From the NCBI GenBank assembly GCA_934589835.1, contig CAKTOK010000044.1:1-12528 (forward strand): DNA of 12,528 bases, given 5' to 3'. The translations under genes were made by a program, and so were the position numbers. Of the stretch, positions 5,925 to 12,528 are shown piece by piece. Within the stretch, counting starts at the first letter, position 1. Every line of letters begins with the position of its first letter. The notes under the pieces are model-generated. The model saw nothing but the letters and a program-made list of their open reading frames with translations. It was not told where the DNA came from and made no database searches. Source of the DNA: an uncultured Oscillospiraceae bacterium. Its GTDB lineage: Bacteria; Bacillota; Clostridia; Oscillospirales; Oscillospiraceae.

Positions 5925-6116
5925 TGAAATATATGTCCTCGGCGTGATTGTGTTTGTGCAGGGAGGACAATGCCGGAAAGAAGGGGGAAGCAGGCTGTCC
6001 GGCGGAAGCAGGACGACAACGGAAAAGCGGCCATGCAGCGATCTTTGGGGGAGGGAGCGCGGCATGAGGGAACACCTCCTCATACGGCGTGTATCGCCGG
6101 ATGCGGGGGCTTTTTT
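5925..6116 (+). promoter_or_regulatory. Structured 5' leader, candidate attenuator or riboswitch (class not recognised)
   Basis: The leader can form successive hairpins: TGTCCTC (5934-5940) with GAGGACA (5963-5969); GCCGGA (5972-5977) with TCCGGC (5998-6003); and CATGC-a-GCG (6032-6040) with CGC-g-GCATG (6058-6066). ATGAGG (6064-6069) can instead pair with CCTCAT (6078-6083). That would break the third hairpin on one side and the terminator (6075-6109) on the other, giving the anti-antiterminator, antiterminator and terminator order of attenuators. I could not match it to T-box, GEMM or other leader consensus sequences. It might also be an independent RNA of about 190 nt. Confidence 0.5.
6075..6116 (+). 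terminator. Intrinsic terminator inside the leader
   Basis: CCTCC-t-CAT-a-CGGCG (6075-6089) pairs with CGCCG-g-ATG-c-GGGGG (6095-6109) around the loop TGTAT, with two single mismatches and one T-G wobble. One C and then TTTTTT (6111-6116) follow. It lies between the promoter and the gene it should serve, about 145 nt before the start codon, so expression needs read-through. Confidence 0.75.
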
Positions 6117-6195
6117 ACATTTTTCAAAAGGCCCCTTGGGAGCTGCGGACAGCCATGGGCTGCCGGCGGCCACTCGTATTTTGCGTTCAACATGG

Positions 6196-6211
6196 GTCCG
6201 GTACGCCGGAC
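6196..6211 (+). promoter_or_regulatory. Small hairpin upstream of the surface-protein start
   Basis: GTCCGG-TACG-CCGGAC is a perfect 6-bp stem with a UNCG-type tetraloop, 50 nt before the start codon. No T-run follows, so it is not a terminator. It may stabilise the processed mRNA 5' end; this is inference only. Confidence 0.4.
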
Positions 6212-6261
6212 GATCAAAAAAGCTGTGTGTGCAGCGAAGAAAGATAGGAGTGTGGAACAGT

Positions 6262-9200
6262 ATGGACAAGAGGAAGCGGATCGGCAGACGCCTGTTGGCG
6301 CTGACGCTGGCCGCAGTCATGGCGCTGGGCAGCACATTGGAGTGCTGGGCGGCGGCCATTGACTGGCCTGTGGACGCGGGCAAGAGCGAGTCCGTTACCG
6401 CAGGCACGCTGCTGGCGAAAGCGTATGACAGCGAGTTGACGGATGCGGAGAAGGCGCTGCTGAACGCCGGACTGCTGCTGGGGGATCAGACGATCTCCTA
6501 CACGGCGCCCAGCGACAGCAGCAAGGTCACCGTGGATGGCGACAAGCGTACCATCCGGGCGGCGAGCATCACCGAGGGCGGCTATACCTGGACGCCTGTG
6601 GCCGCGGCTGTGGTCTATGACGACGGCACCGGCGCTTCCGCCAGGGAGGATGTGACCCTGACCAACGGTGAGGGCAGCTTCACCTACGCGGGCAACACCT
6701 ACTCCGTGCAGGTGACGTACAGCGCCGGCATCACCATCGCCGAGGCGGAGCAGCGCGATCTGCTGCAGCAGCCCTACCTGATGGCGCAGGCGCTGCAGAA
6801 CATGGACACCATCCAGAGCAAGGTCAACCGGTTCGACCAGACCCGCAGCTATGTGGACTATCTGGTGACCATCGCCGAAGCGCAGGAGACCGACGGATCT
6901 TACGTCTTTTCCGAGGCTGCCCGTCAGGCTGCCGCGGATCTGAAGGCCCAGAGCCAGAAGTCGGCGAACAACGGCACCTTTGATCTGGTGACGCTGGTGA
7001 ACGCGTACAAGAGCGCGTCCAGCAAGCTGCAGTATCTGCTGAACACCACAACGCGTCAGAGCCTTCTGGACACGCTGGATGCCTATTATACGATCATCGA
7101 GGCGCTGGGCGCGGACAAGGCCGGCTCTCTGCAGTATGATCTGGCGGCGTATACCGCCGACGGCACGCAGCTGCCCGGCGTGGATGCCACCACGAATCTG
7201 ATCGCCGGCATGGTGCCCAATGTACTGGTGGGCCTGTATGAGGATATGCAGGCGATCCAGAACGCCATCGCCGATGATAACTGGGGCCTGTTCGGCCTGT
7301 ACACCGAGACGCCCAGCCTGACGGCCGAGCAGTTCGCGCAGCTGGATACGCTGGCGGCTGCCGCCAAGGGCAGCTCCGGCAGCCATGCCGCTATGGCGCT
7401 GCAGGAGCAGGTGCGGACGCTGTCTACCACCATCACGGCCAACGTGAACCGTCAGGACCTGACGGTGAAGGTGGTCGCCTATATCATCCCCGCGGGCCAG
7501 AAGGACGATGCCACGCTGGCCATGATGGTCAGCAATGCGGCGGTGCTGCACCTGACCTCCGGTATGGCGCTGGCCGATGTGGAAAAGGCCATCGCTGACG
7601 CCGGCATCGAGACGACTGCTCTGACCGATTGGGCGAACGGGATGTATCCCGATATCAACACCACCAATTATGACCGCGCCACCACCAATACGGTGGGCGC
7701 GAAGCTGGATGCAGCCGCGGAATATACCATTACATATACTGCCAAGGACTTCACGCTGAACACCGGCGACGGCGACAGGACCGTTCCCTACGGTTACAAC
7801 GTGACGCTGCCCGCTTACAGCAGCGAGGAGCAGTCCTATCAGTATACGCTGAACGGTACGGTATACGAGCAGAACGAGGTATACCGGGTGGTGGGCGACG
7901 CCGTGTTTACCAGAACGCTGGATAAGACCAAGACGACCCTGACCTACGGCGCGCTGGTGGCCGATGCGGCTGCCGGCCAAATGGACGCCATGGCCCAGGC
8001 GCTGCTGAAGAGCGGCGCGCTGAAGCTGAACGGCGAGACCATCCGCGTGCGTGTGCCCGGTGCGGGCGACGATATCGTCAAGGTCGCGGCGGCGGGCGGC
8101 GGCAGCTACACCGTGAAGGCGGCTGCGTACGCCGCGCGCTATGAGGCCAACGGCGCGGCGCTGTTCTGGCTGCCCGGCACCGTCACCTTCGTGGGCGGCA
8201 CGCTGGACGGTCAGCAGAAGCAGCTGACGCTGGGCACCGATGGCTACGAGGTCACGGTCAACGGCACGTTTGACAGCGTGGAGGTGGCGTACCAGCTGGA
8301 CCTGAACGGCAATGTGGACGGTCTGGATGTGCTGGAAGCCATGAATCTGCCCGATGCGCTGGTGACGGACGCTGCCAGCCACAAGGCGGCCATGCAGAAG
8401 CTGGTGGATAAGACCGCCGCCCTGTCTGAGGTGGACATCAACGTGCTGAACACGCTGATCAACTACAGGCCCGCTGCCGGCGGTACGCCGCTGGAGCAGG
8501 AGACGGTGGACGCGCTGACCTATGTGCGTGACAACTGCATCGATAACAACACCTATAAGCTGCTGCTGCTGACGTACATCAAAGCGTACAGCGCGGCGCA
8601 GCCCAACGGTCTGGCCTATTTCTACGGCAACGACCAGTATAAGACCATCCGCAGCGAGGTGGCGACGCTGTACCAGTATCTGGATCAGGCCACCAATACC
8701 GAGGCGAAGCGCAACGCCATCAGCGCCATTGAGGTCGGCGGTAAGCACGGTTCCGACTATATCGCCAAGCTGGATAACGTCATCGCCCTGCTGCAGGGCC
8801 TACTGAGCTCCGGCACGGGCTCCCTGCCCGCCAGCATCAACGCTCAGATCGATACGTCTGTCTCTCTGACCGACTTCGCGGCGCTGCTGACGGCGGCGGC
8901 GGGCAAGACCGCGTCCTATACGGCGGCGGCTGACCTGACCCGTACCGTGGTCATGACCGCGGCGGCTCCCGACAAGGTACAGGCGACTGTCACCGTCTCC
9001 GCCGAGGGCATGGAGAAGAGCGGCAGCAAGACATACAGCATGGGCTATACGCTGACGGATACGGATGTGGCCGAGCTGAACGCGCTGGCGGACAGCCTGT
9101 GGGCGCAGCTCCAGAGCGAGCCCTCTGCGGTTGCCGCCAACCTCAGCGCGGACTTCTATGAGAAGACCAGCGATGTCCCCGGCTTCACCGCCGGCCAGAC

Positions 9201-12200
9201 CATGGACAGCAACGCTCAGACGGTCGTCACCTATGCAGCCAAGAGCTTCACGGTGAAGATCGACGGCGAGGCGGATCAGACCATCACCGTGAAGAACGCG
9301 AAGGTCGTACTGCCCGCTCCGGCAGCTGGCAGCACTCGCTATGACTACGCCATCGGCAGCCAGACCGTACCGGTTCAGGGCAGCGACGGCGCGTACACCT
9401 TCAGCGCACAGGAGATCAAGGCCCTGTTCGTGGGCGGCGTGTATACCATCGCCCGCACCACTGTGAATGTGGCGGACAAGAACGTAAAGGACTTCATCAC
9501 CGGCGCCAACAGCAAGGTGGGCAACACCAGCATCAATTTCCTGCCTGTGGAGGATAACGGCGAGGTTACCGGTATCGTGCTGCGTCTGGGGCTGGGTACC
9601 GACTTTACCACCAGCGCCGTAACGAAGCTGGGCGAATATATTCTGCGGAATTCCGGCGTGAACAGCATCACGCTGGGCGGCCGCAACGAGTTCTATAAGA
9701 CGGAAGCCGGCGTCGGCAGCAAGGCTTACCTCAGCGCCCTGCTCAACGAGGTGCTGAACAGCGGCCTGACGCTGGCGGATGTCCTCGCCATGATCAACGC
9801 CGACGGCAGCCTGAACGAGATGGCCATGCCCGCTGAGGGCACTGTGGCTGCCAGCTACGGGCTGTTGGGCGCCAAGGTGCTCAAGACCACCGTCAAGATG
9901 AACATCAACGGCACGGAGACGGCGGATCTGCCGCTGTACGTGACCGTGGAGGACTTCGGCCAGCGCACCAGCCAGCTGGTCAAGGCCCGTGAGGCCCTTG
10001 TGACCCTGACGAACCGCGTGACGGCGGAGGCCGCCAACGGCACCGTGACGGCAGAGGGCACCATGCCCGAGAAGTACTGGTCCCTGGCACTGGCGGCCAT
10101 GATCGCCGTGGGTGAGACGGATCTGGACAGCTACACCAGCCTGACCACCACCGATATTGTGAACTACCTCTACGATGAGTTGGGCAGCGCGCTGTATCAT
10201 GATGCGGATGTGGATCTGGTCACCGTGGGCAATACCCTGCTGAAGCTGGGCGTTTCTCAGACCAATGTGGACAAGTTGACCGGCAAGAACGGCTGGTATG
10301 CCAAGTTCAAGGCGCTGGGCGTGACCCGTCAGACCGCCACCGGCGGCACCGGTGCCGGCAACGGCTCCTACGGTGCAACGCTGAGCGTCTCTGTGGAGAA
10401 GCTGCTGGAGGTGCTGGTCAAGGATGAAAGCACCCGCAACACGCTGTCCGGCTTTGTGGCGATGGAAACCCTGAGCGTTCCCTTCAACGTGACGCTGAAG
10501 AATGCCGGCGAGGCTTACGCCGCCGTGATGATGAACACCAGCGGCGTGAAGTTCCTGAAGAGCCTGCCCGCTACGCTGGATACCAATAACACCGTCCTGA
10601 TGCTGCTGAGCGATGTCAGCGGCAGCCTGAATATCACCGGCCGGAACGTGGTCGTGGATCTGCACGGCAAGACCCTGACCGGCAGCATCACCGGCGCAGC
10701 CGGTAACGTGAACCGCAGCTACGTGGTGGATTCCTCCCTGAACAGTGCCGGTACCGGCACTGTCACCGGCACCGTGTCCAACATGGTGCTGGCGGGCGGC
10801 ACCTACACCGGCAACACTGACAGCAGCGTGGTCCGTGACGGCTACACCAAGGATGCCAACGGTTTGGTGACCAACGACTACTACACCATCGAGGAGGGTG
10901 CCAACGGCGCCATCAACGTGACGCTGAAGGCCACCGGTTCCTCTCTGCGCGAGGCAAACCGCTACACCGTGGCGGCGCTGGCGGCCGATCTGGCTTCCGA
11001 TGTCCTGATGCAGTACTACACCACCACCCAGAAGCTGGCGGTGGACGGCAACGTGATCTACGATGCCAAGCTGGACGATGTGACGAAGATCTACAACGGC
11101 AGCCTGAACATCACCAACCAGTTTGCCAACGACAAGCTGGATGAGACCCTGAACTACACCGGCATCAACGCCTTTATCGCCCAGCTGATCGACAAGGCAC
11201 TGGACTTCCGGGCGCTGGCCAACAGCGTGGGCGGCAGCACTCCCGCTGCCAGCTTCCAGCTGGACGCCACCGGCTGGGCGCTGACGGTGGAGAGAGACGC
11301 GGCGGGCAACTACCTGAAGATCGGTGTGGACGGCAACGCCAGCCGCACCCAGACCCGCACGCTGAACATCTATCTCAAGAGCGACAGCGACAGCAACAAT
11401 GCTAAGCTGAAGCAGGCTCTGGAGCAGCTGGATACGCTGGTCACCGGCAAGCAGCTGACGCTGGCGCTGAACGACATCAGCGTGCCCAACAAGGGTACCG
11501 TGACGGCGGAGGCCACCGGCAGCGGTGTGCTGACCATCGACATGAGCGCCGATCCCACCTATGCTGTGATGATGGCGGTGGCCGTGGCCCACAGCCTGTC
11601 TGACGGCGCGCTGAAGACCGAGCTGGTCGAGGCAGTGGATGCCTACTATGCACTGAACGACACGGCGGCGCTGAAGACCGCCATGGAGAAGGTCACCTGC
11701 GCCCAGGTGTTTGCGGCGCTGAAGACCATCGGCCTGCGTACCAACTTCGGCGTGCTGGCCCGCGAGGCCGGCGTGTCTGCGGCGGCTGTGACAGAGATCA
11801 CCAACGACTACGGCGCGCTGGTGGCTTATCGCGGCGGAATGGCCGCTGCCGGCTGGGTGCTGAACCGTCTGGGCATGAACGGCAACAATGCGACGCTGAA
11901 TGGCCGCGACAGCGGTGAGTACGGCGCGTATGTGTTCACCAAGAGCGGCACATTCACCAGAACGCTGGGTCCCGTCCGCGGCTGGGAGGCCGAGGGTACG
12001 CTGAACCTGACCAGCGCCACCGTGACGCTGAAGCTGTTCGCAGAGGACAACGCCATTCTGGTCACGGACAGCAACGGCAAGCGCCTGTACAATGGTGACG
12101 ATCTGAATGACGCCATCGCACAGGTCAACAACAACGGCGGCGTGAAGCTGACCTTCCACAAGCCCGTCACCATGACGGGGCCCGTGGATGCCATCACGAA

Positions 12201-12528
12201 GGCTGTGACCGTCGTCAATGCCGACAGGCTGACGCAGGGCAGCTTCTCTCTGGCACTGGGTCTGGGCGGCAGCATCCATGCCGACAGTGCGCTGAGCGTC
12301 ATGTCCGCGGATGCGGCCTACTATGTGAAGGCCAGCGGCCACTACCTCTATGAGCTGGTGGCCTGCGAGGTCACGCTGGCCCAGGCCAACGGCAGTCTGG
12401 CTTACTACCACACGGTGGAGGAGGCTGCTGCGGCAGCTGAGAACGGCGCGGCCATCACCGTCAACGGTCTGGTGCGGATGACGGCTGATGTGGCGGTCAG
12501 CGGCAAGACCCTGACCATCAGGGGCGTG
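6262..12528 (+). CDS. Giant secreted, probably cell-surface repeat protein (partial, 3' end cut)
   Basis: One frame runs without a stop for 2089 codons to the window end, so the C-terminus and any anchor (LPXTG, SLH or other) are not seen. The start ATG follows AGGAG (6246-6250) by 11 nt. Residues 1 to about 31 form a signal peptide: basic KRKRIGRR, hydrophobic LLALTLAAVMALG, and an Ala-rich cleavage region ending WAAA. The mature part is rich in Ala, Thr, Gly, Asp and Asn and alternates beta-strand-like and helical blocks, with divergent repeats. Comparable blocks start near residues 925, 1223 and 1701; YGALVA blocks lie at 562 and 1850; GTVTAE occurs near 1259 and 1746. A beta-helix-like region lies at about 1442-1513 (VVVDLHGKTLTGS, then VLAGGTYTGN), and another seems to begin near 2040 (YYHTVEEAAAAAENGAAITV). 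No catalytic motif is recognised. An adhesin or matrix-type role is inferred from architecture. Expression is likely controlled by the attenuator upstream. Confidence 0.93.
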   Translation, partial: MDKRKRIGRRLLALTLAAVMALGSTLECWAAAIDWPVDAGKSESVTAGTLLAKAYDSELTDAEKALLNAGLLLGDQTISYTAPSDSSKVTVDGDKRTIRAASITEGGYTWTPVAAAVVYDDGTGASAREDVTLTNGEGSFTYAGNTYSVQVTYSAGITIAEAEQRDLLQQPYLMAQALQNMDTIQSKVNRFDQTRSYVDYLVTIAEAQETDGSYVFSEAARQAAADLKAQSQKSANNGTFDLVTLVNAYKSASSKLQYLLNTTTRQSLLDTLDAYYTIIEALGADKAGSLQYDLAAYTADGTQLPGVDATTNLIAGMVPNVLVGLYEDMQAIQNAIADDNWGLFGLYTETPSLTAEQFAQLDTLAAAAKGSSGSHAAMALQEQVRTLSTTITANVNRQDLTVKVVAYIIPAGQKDDATLAMMVSNAAVLHLTSGMALADVEKAIADAGIETTALTDWANGMYPDINTTNYDRATTNTVGAKLDAAAEYTITYTAKDFTLNTGDGDRTVPYGYNVTLPAYSSEEQSYQYTLNGTVYEQNEVYRVVGDAVFTRTLDKTKTTLTYGALVADAAAGQMDAMAQALLKSGALKLNGETIRVRVPGAGDDIVKVAAAGGGSYTVKAAAYAARYEANGAALFWLPGTVTFVGGTLDGQQKQLTLGTDGYEVTVNGTFDSVEVAYQLDLNGNVDGLDVLEAMNLPDALVTDAASHKAAMQKLVDKTAALSEVDINVLNTLINYRPAAGGTPLEQETVDALTYVRDNCIDNNTYKLLLLTYIKAYSAAQPNGLAYFYGNDQYKTIRSEVATLYQYLDQATNTEAKRNAISAIEVGGKHGSDYIAKLDNVIALLQGLLSSGTGSLPASINAQIDTSVSLTDFAALLTAAAGKTASYTAAADLTRTVVMTAAAPDKVQATVTVSAEGMEKSGSKTYSMGYTLTDTDVAELNALADSLWAQLQSEPSAVAANLSADFYEKTSDVPGFTAGQTMDSNAQTVVTYAAKSFTVKIDGEADQTITVKNAKVVLPAPAAGSTRYDYAIGSQTVPVQGSDGAYTFSAQEIKALFVGGVYTIARTTVNVADKNVKDFITGANSKVGNTSINFLPVEDNGEVTGIVLRLGLGTDFTTSAVTKLGEYILRNSGVNSITLGGRNEFYKTEAGVGSKAYLSALLNEVLNSGLTLADVLAMINADGSLNEMAMPAEGTVAASYGLLGAKVLKTTVKMNINGTETADLPLYVTVEDFGQRTSQLVKAREALVTLTNRVTAEAANGTVTAEGTMPEKYWSLALAAMIAVGETDLDSYTSLTTTDIVNYLYDELGSALYHDADVDLVTVGNTLLKLGVSQTNVDKLTGKNGWYAKFKALGVTRQTATGGTGAGNGSYGATLSVSVEKLLEVLVKDESTRNTLSGFVAMETLSVPFNVTLKNAGEAYAAVMMNTSGVKFLKSLPATLDTNNTVLMLLSDVSGSLNITGRNVVVDLHGKTLTGSITGAAGNVNRSYVVDSSLNSAGTGTVTGTVSNMVLAGGTYTGNTDSSVVRDGYTKDANGLVTNDYYTIEEGANGAINVTLKATGSSLREANRYTVAALAADLASDVLMQYYTTTQKLAVDGNVIYDAKLDDVTKIYNGSLNITNQFANDKLDETLNYTGINAFIAQLIDKALDFRALANSVGGSTPAASFQLDATGWALTVERDAAGNYLKIGVDGNASRTQTRTLNIYLKSDSDSNNAKLKQALEQLDTLVTGKQLTLALNDISVPNKGTVTAEATGSGVLTIDMSADPTYAVMMAVAVAHSLSDGALKTELVEAVDAYYALNDTAALKTAMEKVTCAQVFAALKTIGLRTNFGVLAREAGVSAAAVTEITNDYGALVAYRGGMAAAGWVLNRLGMNGNNATLNGRDSGEYGAYVFTKSGTFTRTLGPVRGWEAEGTLNLTSATVTLKLFAEDNAILVTDSNGKRLYNGDDLNDAIAQVNNNGGVKLTFHKPVTMTGPVDAITKAVTVVNADRLTQGSFSLALGLGGSIHADSALSVMSADAAYYVKASGHYLYELVACEVTLAQANGSLAYYHTVEEAAAAAENGAAITVNGLVRMTADVAVSGKTLTIRGV

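Noticed and set aside
5970..6362. Plus-strand 130-aa frame within the leader of the surface-protein gene
   Set aside because: It has GGAGG only 3 nt before the ATG, reads through the terminator T-run and overlaps the surface-protein gene by about 100 bp in another frame. A regulatory upstream ORF is possible but unsupported.
6214..12411. Two very long minus-strand open frames (6214-8748 and 8800-12411), antisense to the surface protein
   Set aside because: Their products are His/Arg/Gln/Gly-rich without domains, have no ribosome sites, and mirror the GC-rich codon use of the plus-strand gene, which has a signal peptide and coherent repeats. They are shadows.
1..12528. CRISPR array, insertion sequence or rRNA
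   Set aside because: No regularly spaced repeats, transposase-like frames, terminal inverted repeats or rRNA-like sequence seen.

Overview
The window looks like chromosomal DNA of a gut-type, low-to-mid GC Clostridia relative (Oscillospiraceae/Ruminococcaceae-like). The grounds are strong AGGAGG-type ribosome sites, GC-rich third codon positions, SpoIIE/STAS partner-switch proteins, a double-glycine peptide leader of the LSDDELD type, and a very large secreted repeat protein. This is inferred from style; no marker gene allows a firm assignment.

Left end (1-555): no convincing gene. A terminator-like hairpin (82-124) is followed by the 3' half of a tRNA-Arg(CCG) gene, from the anticodon loop to CCA (202-246), with no matching 5' half to its left. 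Two more hairpins follow (254-297, 304-330). This is what remains when an integrative element recombines at a tRNA 3' end, so positions 1 to about 201 are probably the end of a mobile element and the host chromosome resumes at the tRNA fragment.

Minus-strand block (5482 down to 556), in order of transcription: promoter (5477-5505), a STAS anti-sigma-antagonist-like protein (5423-5127), a MATE transporter fused to a C-terminal GHKL ATPase-like domain (5088-3346), a possible 44-aa ORF (3286-3152), a membrane SpoIIE-type PP2C phosphatase fused to an RsbW-like kinase domain (3149-1146), and a PPC/DUF296 protein (975-556). Together they form a partner-switching module: the kinase domain should phosphorylate the STAS protein, the phosphatase domain should reverse this in response to the sensor region, and the transporter carries a second ATPase-like domain whose ATP-binding motifs look degenerate. 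No sigma factor is visible, so the output may be the transporter itself.

Divergent intergenic region (5424-6261): a plus-strand open frame with a RiPP-like leader ending in LSDDELDNAGG (5470-5790), a weak hairpin, and a near-consensus sigma-A promoter (5890-5918). The promoter drives a leader of about 340 nt with several hairpins, a candidate antiterminator and an intrinsic terminator at 6075-6116, well upstream of the next gene. The arrangement resembles a transcription attenuator or riboswitch.

Right half (6262-12528): one uninterrupted plus-strand reading frame of 2089 codons, cut by the window end. It has a signal peptide, divergent internal repeats and beta-helix-like segments: a giant secreted, probably cell-surface protein. 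Very long open frames antisense to it are composition artefacts.
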